From the NCBI RefSeq assembly GCF_026342355.1, contig NZ_JAPEMV010000001.1, positions 1-64,000 on the forward strand: a DNA stretch of 64,000 nt, in the 5' to 3' direction. The notes under the pieces are model-generated. The model saw only the letters and a program-made list of their open reading frames with translations. It did no database searches and was not told where the DNA came from. This document shows, one piece after another, positions 50,204 through 59,033 of this stretch. Position numbers and translations under genes: made by a program. Positions within the stretch are counted from its first letter, which is position 1, and each line of letters begins with the position of its first letter. The stretch is from Streptomyces sp. NBC_00249. GTDB lineage: Bacteria; Actinomycetota; Actinomycetes; Streptomycetales; Streptomycetaceae.

Positions 50204-51670
50204 CGAACTGCTTGTCGCGGCCGGAAGCGCGGCGCTGTGCGTGACCGTCGGCTTCGCCCAGGCGCGCGGGTTGTCGGTGTACCCGCGGCTGTCGTCCCTG
50301 CCCCTGTCGATCCCGGCGGTGGACCACCTACCCGTGTACCTCGCGGGCTTCGCCCACTACGGCATGGTTCCGCTGGCCGGCAGCGCGCTGCTGCTGTGGC
50401 GCAGGCGGTGGCCAGTGGCCGTGGCGCTGATCCTGGCCGTCCTGTCCACGGTGACGCCGCTCATCCCCGCCGCACTGGCCGCCCTGTTCACCGTCGCCTC
50501 GATGCGTTCCACCCCGACCACCGGCGCCGTCACCGCCGTGGCCCTGCTCCCGCTGCCCCTGTACCTGGCCCTCCAGCCGGACCTCTCCTCCGCCCCGCTG
50601 GCCACCGCGGTGACCGGCGGCGTGCTGGTCGGCGGCGCCGTGGGCTGGGGACGGTTCCTGCGCGGCCTGCACGACCGCGGCAAGCAGGCCAGGGCGCAGG
50701 CCCTTCTGCGCGCGGATCAGATCCGACAGCGCGAGCGCGAATCGCTGGCCCGCGAGATGCACGACGTGCTCGCCCACCGGCTGTCCTTGCTGAGCGTGCA
50801 CGCCGGGGCCCTGGAGGTGAATCCCGGCGCCCCGCCCGAGCAGGTGGCCCAGGCCGTCGGCGTCATCCGCTCCAGCGCCCACCAGGCCATGGAGGACCTC
50901 CAGCAGGTCCTCGGCGTGCTGCGCACCCCGCTCCCAGGCCGAGCGGGCCCGCCCGGAGCCACCCCAGCCCACGCTGGCCGACCTGGCCCCGCTGATGGAG
51001 GAGTCCAGGACGGCAGGCATGCGCATCGACGTGGACGACGACGTTCTCCACCGGGAGAAGGTCCCCGCCACCACAGGACGGACCGCCTACCGGATCGTGC
51101 AGGAATCCCTCACCAACGCGCACAAGCACGCACCCGGACACGGCGTACGGATCGCCCTGCGCGGCGGGCCGGGCGCGGGCCTGAGCCTGGAGGTCACGAA
51201 CACGGTCGCGACCGGGGACGGCCCCCGCCTGCCGGGCAGCGGATCCGGGCTGTTCGGCCTACGCGAACGAGCCGCGCTCGTGGGTGGCGACCTCACCTAC
51301 GGCCGGGACGGGCGGACCCATCGTGTCCGGGCGCAGCTGCCGCGGCGATGGTGGACCGCCACGGACCCGACCTCGTCCTGATGGACATCCGCATGCCGGG
51401 CATCGACGGCCTGGAAGCCACCCGCCTCCTGCGGGCACGCCCCGGCGCCCCGGAAATCGTGATGCTGACGACCTTCTCCACCGACGGCTACGTCCTGAGC
51501 GCCCTTCAGGCCGGCGCCGCAGGGTTCCGCCTCAAGCACACCCGCCCCGACCGGATCATCGAAGCGGTACGGCAGGCCGCCGCCGGGGAGCCCGTCATGT
51601 CCTGGCCAAACTCGCCCTGAACAACCGAGTCCAGATCGCCTTGCTCGTCTACCGCTCAGGCCGGGCCTGA
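50190..51670 (+). pseudogene. Collapsed two-component system (histidine kinase plus NarL response regulator)
   Basis: The kinase is readable from STELLVAAGSAALCVTVGFA with membrane helices, HisKA_3 (LAREMHDVLAHRLSLLSVHA) and, after a one-base shift near 50935, the HATPase part (RIVQESLTNAHKHAPGHGVR; GSGSGLFGLRERAALVGG). It then runs, in another frame, into a receiver lacking its first ~35 residues: GPDLVLMDIRMPGIDGLEAT, with the phospho-Asp, and GAAGFRLKHTRPDRIIEAVR. The DNA-binding HTH is cut to LAKLA-LNNRVQIALLVYRSG. A deletion has joined the two genes and removed the regulator front and most of the HTH. Confidence 0.85.
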
Positions 51671-51760
51671 ACCGGCCGAGAGGCCGCCCCTGACGAACCC
51701 CGGCGCGGGCCGCCGCCCTGACCCCGGTGGCGGCCTGCCGCCGCACGCTGTCGGCCGCTG

Positions 51761-52222
51761 TCAGATGGTCACGCCGGACGCCCGTACGTGCGCGATGTCC
51801 CCGTTCTCGTAGTTGACTTCGATCCTCACCACGTCCATGAGCCGATGGCCGTCCTTGTCCGTGAACGGCACGGGGCGCGGCTGTGGGTCCGTGCACGCGT
51901 CGGTGCCCGCGCAATCCGAAAGCTCCGCGTCCGGATATGAGGACCGCAGCCAGGCCTCGGTGGCTTCCCTGGGCGCGCGGAAGTCCAGTTTGTATTCGAC
52001 GCTCATCCACGTGCCCGTGGTGCACCGGCGGTCGTGCGTTCCGTCGGGCAGGCGGGCGGCCCGGAGGGCGTGGGCGGCTTGGTCGCAGGGCACGCCCAGG
52101 GTGCCGGTGACACCGGACACCAGCTGGTACGCGTACCAGCCGCCCGCCGCCAACACGACGGTCGCGGCTGCCGCGAGGGCGGCCCCGACCCATTTTGCGT
52201 TGCGTCGACGTCGTCCGGTCAT
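51761..52222 (-). CDS. Membrane-anchored hypothetical protein
   Basis: 153 aa, ATG 52222 with GGGAG upstream. An N-terminal anchor (WVGAALAAAATVVLAAGGWY) precedes a soluble extracytoplasmic domain with four cysteines (VPCDQAAHALR, DRRCTTGTWMS, LSDCAGTDACTDPQ) and strands VEYKLDFRAPREATEAWLRS and VVRIEVNYENGDIAHVRASG. Conserved in style among Streptomyces; function unknown. Confidence 0.7.
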   Translation of the reverse strand: MTGRRRRNAKWVGAALAAAATVVLAAGGWYAYQLVSGVTGTLGVPCDQAAHALRAARLPDGTHDRRCTTGTWMSVEYKLDFRAPREATEAWLRSSYPDAELSDCAGTDACTDPQPRPVPFTDKDGHRLMDVVRIEVNYENGDIAHVRASGVTI

Positions 52223-52407
52223 GGATGGAACTCCCTGGTCACAGATGCTTGAACATGTTCAATGACGTAACTCAGTGATCTTCGGTTCCTTCACCGGCGA
52301 GATCGCAGAGACCGGGAGACCGACGTGATGCATGGGCCGCCTGTGTGTCACTGGAGCCTGGCAGTTCAGTGGCTGACATCGAAGGGACGTTTGGGCTTGT
52401 GGCACTG

Positions 52408-52664
52408 TCAGGAGACGGTGTCCCGTCCGGTGAGGTACTGCCACGAAGGCGGCTCTCCGCAGCTGACGCCTTGGCGGCATTCCTGCGCTGAAGGCCGGCA
52501 CCGAAGCACGTGAGCATGAAAGTGCTGGCGCAGGGAGACACCGGTGCCGGATCCGGCGCGATCGGCGACCCGGTCGACGGGCCAGAAGGTGGATTCCAGC
52601 AGGTGCTGGGCCAGGTCGACGCGCTGGCGGGTGAGCCTGTCGACCGGGGCAAGTTCGGGTCAAA
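52408..52664 (-). pseudogene. AraC/GlxA-family regulator C-terminal remnant
   Basis: One frame reads PELAPVDRLTRQRVDLAQHL, LESTFWPVDRVADRAGSGTG, VSLRQHFHAHVLRCRPSAQE and stops at 52408. It matches the second HTH of GlxA-like AraC regulators (WPVxxVAxRxGFGTxxSLRQHFxxxxGVSPxAYR). The DJ-1-like N-terminal domain is missing and the last helix is altered. A neighbouring reverse frame near 52700-52790 (MGLLILLPGSNRRLVLEVDG) resembles part of a VSR/DUF559-like nuclease. Confidence 0.6.
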
Positions 52665-52854
52665 GAGCCACTTGGTCACAGAGCGGACCGGCCTGCCCCT
52701 GTCCGTCGTGCCGTCGTGCCGTCGACTTCCAGTACCAAGCGCCGGTTGCTGCCTGGGAGCAGTATGAGCAAGCCCATGCGCAGGTTCTCCATGGCGTGCA
52801 CGCATCGGTCGCGAAGGTCCTGGCGTCCCAGTGCAGCCATATGGTGCGGCCGGG

Positions 52855-54381
52855 TCACTCCTGGTTGAGCCAGCCGCATACGAAGTACTGCCGGTCCGCG
52901 TCCCGCTCGATGATCCATTGGTTGAGGACGTCGCCGGCGGGTTTCCCGGTCTCGGGGTCCTGCCGGGTGATCTTCGCTTCCACGCTGAGCTCGTCCATGT
53001 TCGGGGGGATCTCGTAGGGCTGGAGTTCCCAGCGGTCCACGAAGTAGCCGTTGAGGGCGAATCCGAGCAGGCTCGCGCGCAGCCGGGGGCACGTGCCTCG
53101 GCGCAGCGAGGTCATGTCGTGGTTGGCCAGGCCGTTCATGTAGAGCGCGAAGACGCTCTCGATGGCTTGGCGGTCGAGGGGGGTGTGTGTGGGCTTGGGG
53201 GTGGGGCTGGGGGTAGGGCTGGGGCTGGGGCTGGGGCTGGAGGGGGCGGCCGTGGTGGGTGCGGCAGGGGAGGGAGACGGGGACGGGGAGCGGTGGGTGG
53301 GCGTCGTGGAGTCGGTCGCGTGGCTGCGGCCGGCGTCGTCGTCAGGGGATCCGGATTCCGGTAGCCACCAGGGCATCCCGATCAGGGCGGCCGCAACGAC
53401 GGCCGCCAGGCCGGCCAGCAAGTACCCCCGCCGCCGGGCAGGACGGGCGGGGCCAGGCGCCTGTGGGGTGAGCCGTTCCGCTCCGGGGCCGGTGCCGGGC
53501 GCCGCACCCAGCCGCAGCGTGGACGTGGATGTCGGCGCGGGGTTCGGCCGGGAGGGATCGGCTTCGCCCGCCGGTCCGGCGAGCAGGTCGTACGCCTCCT
53601 CGGCGGTGAGGCGCTGCGCCGGGTCCTTGCGGAGGAGGCCCGTCAGCACGGGGGCGAGCTCGCCGGCCCGGACGGCGGCGGCGGGTTCCTCGGTGGCGAC
53701 GGCCACGAAGACGGCCCAGGAACCGGAGCCGCTGAACGGAGGGTGTCCCTCCACGGCTGTGAACAGCGTCGCGCCCAGGGACCACAGGTCGGATTCGGCG
53801 GTGGCCGTCAGACCGCGTACCTGCTCGGGGGACATGTAGGTCGGGGTCCCCATGAGGGCCCCCGAGCGGGTCAGACCGGGCTCGCCCTCCACGGCGGCGA
53901 TCCCGAAGTCGGTCAGCACCACCCGGTCGCCTTCGAGCAGCACGTTGGCGGGCTTGATGTCCCGGTGGGTGATGCCCGTGGCATGCACGGCGCGCAGCGC
54001 GTGAAGGACCTGTCGGCCGATCCTGGCCACCCGGGCCGGCGGAAGCGGACCGTCCTCCTTGATCAAGTCGTCCAGGGAGCGGCCTCGGACGAGTTCCATC
54101 ACGATCCACGGGCGGCCGTCGTCACCCGCTATCCGGTCGTGGACGGTGACGACCCCCGGGTGTTTCAGCCTGGCGGCCGCGCGTGCCTCGCGGTCGAGGC
54201 GGCCGATCCAGGCCTTGCACAGGGAGGCGTCGAGGTCGTCGGGGAGCCGGAGCTCCTTGAGGGCGACCTCCCGGTCGAGTTGCTCGTCGTGGGCCCGCCA
54301 GACGGTCCCCATGCCGCCCTGACCGAGCAGTTCGGCCAGCCGGTACCGGCCGGCCAGCAGTCGTCCGCGATCGTGAGTCAC
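52855..54381 (-). CDS. Ser/Thr protein kinase, membrane-bound
   Basis: 508 aa from GTG 54381. PknB-type kinase domain: Gly loop LLGQGGMGTVW at 18-28, Lys42 in VALKEL, HRDIKPANVLL with Asp141, DFGIAAVEG with Asp158 and activation-loop GTPTYMSPEQVRG. A basic-flanked membrane helix (GYLLAGLAAVVAAALIGMPW) and a Pro/Ser/Thr-repeat stalk lead to an extracellular domain (SVFALYMNGLANHDMTSLRR, PYEIPPNMDELSVEAKITRQ), which resembles an NTF2-like sensor rather than PASTA repeats. The signal sensed is unknown. Confidence 0.92.
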   Translation of the reverse strand: MTHDRGRLLAGRYRLAELLGQGGMGTVWRAHDEQLDREVALKELRLPDDLDASLCKAWIGRLDREARAAARLKHPGVVTVHDRIAGDDGRPWIVMELVRGRSLDDLIKEDGPLPPARVARIGRQVLHALRAVHATGITHRDIKPANVLLEGDRVVLTDFGIAAVEGEPGLTRSGALMGTPTYMSPEQVRGLTATAESDLWSLGATLFTAVEGHPPFSGSGSWAVFVAVATEEPAAAVRAGELAPVLTGLLRKDPAQRLTAEEAYDLLAGPAGEADPSRPNPAPTSTSTLRLGAAPGTGPGAERLTPQAPGPARPARRRGYLLAGLAAVVAAALIGMPWWLPESGSPDDDAGRSHATDSTTPTHRSPSPSPSPAAPTTAAPSSPSPSPSPTPSPTPKPTHTPLDRQAIESVFALYMNGLANHDMTSLRRGTCPRLRASLLGFALNGYFVDRWELQPYEIPPNMDELSVEAKITRQDPETGKPAGDVLNQWIIERDADRQYFVCGWLNQE

Positions 54382-54600
54382 GTCCGGGAACCTAACCCAA
54401 CGCGCCTGGTCGTGAGAACGCCACCCCCGGCTCGTGTGCGGTGCCGGGCGCCCGTACACGTTCGGTTCGAGTCGGCGTGTGATTCCGGTTCGCTCGCCCG
54501 GGGTTGGGGAGTGCGTGTGGTTCCGGTTCGGGTGCGGTGTGCCTGGGTGACTCCGGAGGCATGCGAGGTCGGCGCGTGACGTCGTCCGCTTCCAGCAGGA

Positions 54601-54634
54601 CCCCTCGCGGCCGACGGGCGCGGGCCGCGAGGGG
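54601..54634 (-). terminator. Hairpin terminator, 12-bp stem
   Basis: CCCCTCGCGGCC, ten-base loop, GGCCGCGAGGGG, 18 bp downstream of the galactanase stop. Confidence 0.75.
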
Positions 54635-54652
54635 CGGGACGGGCCCTACCCG

Positions 54653-56140
54653 CTACAGGTACACGTCGGAGACCTCGAAGGTCTGCACGGTACGCGCATT
54701 GAAGTAGGACCAGAACCGGTTGCCCCGTACCAGGGTGTCCGTGTAGTGCCGGTAGCGCTCGCCACCGGCGTCCGTCGCGGTGGCCCAACGGTCGACGACG
54801 GCGCCGTCCTGGCCGGGCTTGGAGAACCGGGACAGGTCGAAGTCGATCCACTGTCCGTCGCCGTGGTTCACGGCGACGATGACGAGCTTGTGATTGACGC
54901 TGTCGTAGGCCGCGACGGCGTCGGGATGGCCGGCGTCGATGATCCGCATGCCTGGGCGGATGTGCCGCATGTACTGGGCCAGGACGAAGTACTTCGGGTT
55001 GACGGCGCCGATCACCCCGTTGGTGAGGGTGATCGCCCCGTAGTTCTCCCAGTCGAGGATCTGCCAGATGACCCAGGCCGTGGGGTGCAGCCAGCGCAGG
55101 TCGAAATTGAGATTACGGGCGAGGAACAGGCCACTGGTGTCCCCGTCGCCGTACTCGGACATCCAGATGTTCTTGCCGTCCGCCGCCACGGCGCGGTGAA
55201 GCGCGGCGCGGTCACCGTCGAATTCGTAGCCGTGGACGTTCACCCGCCCCACGGCCGCGCGGGTGGCGGCGTCGAAGTCGGCGTTGTTCTTCCAGTTGTA
55301 CACGGCGCTGCCGACGCCCCAGTCGTCGAGGCCCGCCACCATCATCGACTGCAGCCCCCGGGCGTCCAGCTGGGTACGGGTCTGCCGGATGATCTCGGCC
55401 AGCTGGCGCCGGTCGTAGTGGCAGCCCTCCTGTCCGCCTATGGAGCCCTGCGGATATCCACCCCAGCTGGCCCCCGGTTCGTTGACCGGCTGGACGGAAG
55501 TGAAGTCGATGCCCCAGTGGTCGTGTGCGTACCGCGCCACCGTCGCCAGGTACGCCGCGTGGCGGCCGAAGTTACCGTCCTGCAGGTTGCACTTCAGCGG
55601 GTCGGCAGCCCCGCGCGGATCGTCGTTCTTCAGCATCCACCACATCGGCGAATTGCTGAAGAGCTCGAACTTGTCGGCGCCCCGGTCCCTGGCCAGCCAC
55701 ATCATGTCGCGCTGGTTCGCGTCGGCGTACCAGTTCCAGCTCGCCGACTGCGGGTCGGCCGAGTACCAGTCGAGCTGGTAGCCCTCGATCTGCTTGAAGC
55801 CGTCCAGCGTCGGCGAGGGCTGCATCGTCCTGCCGCCGATGCTGTTCGTCCCCGAGCCACCGGCGTTGTAGCGGACCACGTTCATTCCCAGGCCGGGCAG
55901 TGACTGCCCGCGGAACTGGACGGTCTTCCGGCTGAACAGCACATCGGCCAGATCCTCCCGGGGGCCCAGCTGATTGGCCCACCAGGCCAACGACGTGCCC
56001 CAACCCTCCCAAGTCCCCCAGTTGACCGACGGATTCACCGTCGTGGAGAAGTCCGCCCAGGCGGGCTGGGCGGCGGAGGCGACGGCCACCGCCCCGACCG
56101 GCAGAGCCACCAGCCCGCGTAGGACCGTACGACGTTCCAT
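54653..56140 (-). CDS. GH30 endo-beta-1,6-galactanase, Tat-exported
   Basis: 495 aa from ATG 56140 with GGGGGA upstream; a longer open frame upstream is unrelated. Twin-arginine signal MERRTVLRGLVALPVGAVAV. The (beta/alpha)8 barrel has the GH30 acid/base Glu221 in SVQPVNEPGASWGGY and nucleophile Glu329 in IWMSEYGDGD. The start WGTWEGWGTSLAWWANQLGP is characteristic of endo-beta-1,6-galactanases that cut arabinogalactan side chains. A C-terminal beta sandwich (LVIVAVNHGDGQWIDFDLSR) completes the enzyme. Confidence 0.9.
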   Translation of the reverse strand: MERRTVLRGLVALPVGAVAVASAAQPAWADFSTTVNPSVNWGTWEGWGTSLAWWANQLGPREDLADVLFSRKTVQFRGQSLPGLGMNVVRYNAGGSGTNSIGGRTMQPSPTLDGFKQIEGYQLDWYSADPQSASWNWYADANQRDMMWLARDRGADKFELFSNSPMWWMLKNDDPRGAADPLKCNLQDGNFGRHAAYLATVARYAHDHWGIDFTSVQPVNEPGASWGGYPQGSIGGQEGCHYDRRQLAEIIRQTRTQLDARGLQSMMVAGLDDWGVGSAVYNWKNNADFDAATRAAVGRVNVHGYEFDGDRAALHRAVAADGKNIWMSEYGDGDTSGLFLARNLNFDLRWLHPTAWVIWQILDWENYGAITLTNGVIGAVNPKYFVLAQYMRHIRPGMRIIDAGHPDAVAAYDSVNHKLVIVAVNHGDGQWIDFDLSRFSKPGQDGAVVDRWATATDAGGERYRHYTDTLVRGNRFWSYFNARTVQTFEVSDVYL

Positions 56141-56529
56141 CAGATCCCCCATACAAGTCTTCGCGCCCCGGTCTCGATGCGCGCGAACTGCATAATGCAC
56201 CACCAAGATCACTATGGCGACAGCCCCTGGACTATCCACTTTCTGACCTGCGGACCTGTGGACACCTGTCTCGACCTGAGGGTCCCTGGACCGTCCGCCG
56301 ACGCTGAACGGCCGCACCTGAGCGCCGGAGTTGGTCCTGACCGCTCTTCCGCCTGCACCGCCGGCGTCCCCGCCGTCGTGCGGGCGGGAACGGCGGGACA
56401 CGAGCAGCCAGCCGGGCTCTGTCCCGCCGTGCGGGGACATCACCCGCAACGGGATGAAGCCCGACGCCGTCGGGGAGGGCGCCTTCCGCCTGACCGGCAA
56501 CGCGGCGGTCTCGTCGCAGAGCCGGCTGA
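56141..56529. other. Stretch without a supported gene
   Basis: Leader of the galactanase gene and sequence before the IS5 remnant. Nothing recognised on either strand. Confidence 0.5.
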
Positions 56530-56778
56530 CCACGGTCTCGGACGCTCCGAGGTCGGTGGTGATCACCGCAGGGCAGCGCGGAGATTCCCCGCAGTTCGAG
56601 CCCGCGCTTGAGGCGGTCCGGGTGCCGCGTCTGGGAGTGGGACGGCCCCGCAAGCGGCCGGACCGAGTGCGGGATCAATCGACTCGAGCGCCATAGAGCA
56701 GTCGCCACGCGATACGAGAAGCTCGCCGTCCGTTACGAGGCAACCGTGCTGGTCGCAGTCCTCAACGCGTGGCTGTGA
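56530..56778 (+). pseudogene. IS5 family transposase with internal deletion
   Basis: SVVITAGQRGDSPQFEPALE, AVRVPRLGVGRPRKRPDRVR is the central DDE region. After a deletion at about 56672-56705 and a frame change, the C-terminus reads AVATRYEKLAVRYEATVLVA, VLNAWL and TGA at 56776. Its 3' end overlaps the end of the Nudix gene. Confidence 0.8.
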
Positions 56779-57218
56779 CCAGCGCCTTCCGCCTGCTCAA
56801 GTATGCGGAGCGCGTCGGCTGCCGCTGGCGACAGCATGGTGTCGTCCTGCAAGTCGGCCAGAGGAATCCACGCCACGGCGTCGGTGGAGCCGTCGATCTC
56901 GGTCACCGCCGGCGCCCCGCCCTTGAGGGCAACGACGTAGAACAACGCCGTGAGGCTCCAGCTCACTCCGTTCCGCCGGACCGCGTAGGTCCGCGCGTCG
57001 AGCAGTCGAGCATCAGCGAGTTCAAGCCCCGTCTCCTCCCGGAGTTCACGGGACAAGGCCTCCACAGGCTGTTCGCCCGGGTCGATTCCCCCGCCCGGCA
57101 TGTGCCACAGACCCGGTGTGAAGACTGGCGAGGCGTCCGACAGCCGGATCAGCAGCAGCCGATCGTCCTCCACCGCGATTGCGTATGCCGAAACACGAGT
57201 CTGTACGTGAGCGTCCAC
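56733..57218 (-). CDS. Nudix hydrolase
   Basis: 161 aa. The Nudix box is complete at about residues 43-65: GGIDPGEQPVEALSRELREE followed by TGL, with the RExxEE metal-binding core. Strands VSAYAIAVEDDRLLLIRLSD and WSLTALFYVVALKGG fit the fold. Substrate is a nucleoside diphosphate linked to another group, not identifiable. The last ~20 residues (GAGHSHALRTATSTVAS) overlap IS5 remnant sequence and may be a replaced C-terminus. Confidence 0.9.
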   Translation of the reverse strand: MDAHVQTRVSAYAIAVEDDRLLLIRLSDASPVFTPGLWHMPGGGIDPGEQPVEALSRELREETGLELADARLLDARTYAVRRNGVSWSLTALFYVVALKGGAPAVTEIDGSTDAVAWIPLADLQDDTMLSPAAADALRILEQAEGAGHSHALRTATSTVAS

Positions 57219-57609
57219 GGTCCCCGTCCCTCCCTACACGAAAGCCGACGGGTAGGAACCCTAGCGTCACCAAGATCGACTTTCGCAACAGGCCCTGAGC
57301 TTGTTCTCTGTCTTCCGACCTCGTGTCCTGTGACAGTGGGCCTTGAATGTTGCCATCGACATTTGGCGGGCGCACGTGAAGTTGTGTCATGAAGCCGGCC
57401 AGGACGGAGGCTGTCTGGAAGGTCGAGCGGCCGTGCCGGGAACAGCCGGTCCGGTCGGCGCGGTTGCATCGACCGAGGGACCGGCGCCGCACGGGCGGGG
57501 AACACGGAGACCACAAGGTCGTCCGCCCCACCAGAAGCCGGGCCCCCAGGATCGCGGTACGCCCGCCGCGCACTCGGACCAAGAAGTACTTCTGCAGGAG
57601 GATTGTTTC
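57219..57609. other. 391-bp stretch upstream of the PIG-L gene
   Basis: Holds the divergent leaders of the Nudix and PIG-L genes. Forward sequence 57343-57609 stays open in the PIG-L frame but is Arg/Pro-rich and lacks homology; not coding by inspection. Confidence 0.45.
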
Positions 57610-58443
57610 GTGACTGACCGGCCCTTGACGCTCATGGCAGTGCACGCCCACCCCGACGACGAGGCCACCGGAACCGGAGGGGTCCTCGCGCGGTACGCGG
57701 CGGAGGGCATCCGCACGGTTCTCGTGACGTGTACCGACGGCGGTTGCGGTGACGGACCGGGGGGTGTCAAGCCGGGCGATCCCGGGCACGATCCGGCGGC
57801 CGTCGCCTTGATGCGCCGTCAAGAACTCGAGGCGAGCTGTGACGTCCTGCAGGTCAGCGATCTGGAGATGCTGGACTATGCCGACTCCGGGATGATGGGC
57901 TGGCCGAGCAACGACACCCCCGGATCCTTCTGGCAGACCCCCGTGGAGGAAGGCGCCGCACGACTTGCGGAACTCATGCGGCACTACCGACCCGATGTGG
58001 TCGTCACCTACGACGAGAACGGTTTCTACGGCCACCCCGACCACATCCAGGCCCACCGCATCACGATGGCGGCGCTGGAGATGACCGCGCTGACCCCGAA
58101 GGTGTACTGGACGACGATGCCCCGCTCGGGGATGCGGCGGTTCGGGGAGATCATGCGCGAGTTCCAGGAGGACACGCCGGAGCCGGATCCCGCCGAGGCC
58201 GCCGCGATGGCCGAGATCGGCCTCCCCGACGATGAGATCACCACGTGGGTGGACACCACCGCGTTCAGCGGTCAGAAGTTCGATGCGCTGGCCGCACACG
58301 CCAGTCAGGGCGAGAACATCTTCTTCCTCAAGATGGGCAAGGAGAGATTCGGCGGGTTGATGGGCATGGAGACTTTCGTACGTGTCAAGGACGCCACCGG
58401 CGCGGCCGTACCCGAGAACGATCTCTTCGCCGGACTGCGCTGA
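57610..58443 (+). CDS. PIG-L family zinc deacetylase (Mca/MshB-like)
   Basis: 277 aa from GTG 57610, seven bases after AGGAGG. Zinc deacetylase or amidase of the LmbE family: zinc ligands His14 and Asp17 in AVHAHPDDE, and His145 in NGFYGHPDHIQAHR. The family includes mycothiol biosynthesis deacetylase MshB and mycothiol-conjugate amidase Mca; VLVTCTDGGCGDGPGGVKPG and the DTPEPDPAEAAAMAEIGLPD insert fit the Mca-like branch. Which reaction it performs is not certain. Confidence 0.9.
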   Translation: MTDRPLTLMAVHAHPDDEATGTGGVLARYAAEGIRTVLVTCTDGGCGDGPGGVKPGDPGHDPAAVALMRRQELEASCDVLQVSDLEMLDYADSGMMGWPSNDTPGSFWQTPVEEGAARLAELMRHYRPDVVVTYDENGFYGHPDHIQAHRITMAALEMTALTPKVYWTTMPRSGMRRFGEIMREFQEDTPEPDPAEAAAMAEIGLPDDEITTWVDTTAFSGQKFDALAAHASQGENIFFLKMGKERFGGLMGMETFVRVKDATGAAVPENDLFAGLR

Positions 58444-58559
58444 ACCGCCCGTCCGACCAGGGCCCGGGAGTGCTGGTGGATCGAGTACGGCATCGGCGTC
58501 TCCCGCCGGTCGGGCAGGTGACGGTCCTCGTCACGGAAACCGGCGTGCTGCACCGTGCC

Positions 58560-58936
58560 CACGGTCTGTACGGGCAACCGCCCAGACTGGATCCGCCGAA
58601 ACTGCCTCTGCGCTACCTGCACCCCGACCTGGCGTGGATGAAGGGCGAACACATGCTGACCGGCCCGATCAGCGCCCTGCGTGACCACCACGCCAAGGCC
58701 ACGAAGAAGGGCTACGCCCAGGTCCTCATCGCGCCGGCGTGCGTACGCCTGGAGGTGGAGGAGCACCCGCTGCCTCCGGAGGAGGACCCGCGCGATGCCC
58801 GGCCGCACCCGGGTCACAGCCAAGGCTGTCACCCTGCGCGTCGGCCGGACGGCCGAACCCCTCGACCGCCCGGCCGTACTCGACTGCAGGCCGCGCTCAC
58901 CGCCTGGCTGCGCCTCACCCAGCCGCCCACCTCGTA
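58560..58936 (+). pseudogene. Degraded hypothetical protein
   Basis: One frame reads HGLYGQPPRLDPPKLPLRYL, HPDLAWMKGEHMLTGPISAL, RDHHAKATKKGYAQVLIAPA and CVRLEVEEHPLPPEEDPRDA, a stretch that looks conserved (similar uncharacterised Streptomyces proteins have LAWLKGEHMxTGPxSALRDHHAKA). After 58790 the likely continuation (RTRVTAKAVTLRVGRTAEPL) is in another frame. No start codon fits. Function unknown. Confidence 0.45.
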
Positions 58937-59033
58937 GCGGCGCCGGTGCCGCGGTGCTGCTCTCCGTCGCACACGGTCAGCACGTTCTCGATGCGCTCGT
59001 ACGGACAGCCGTGACCTTCCGGCGCGGCATGCG

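Noticed and set aside
54653..56653. Long N-terminal extension of the GH30 frame beyond 56140
   Set aside because: The extension is Arg/Pro/Ser-rich without homology; the Tat signal and ribosome site fix the start at 56140.
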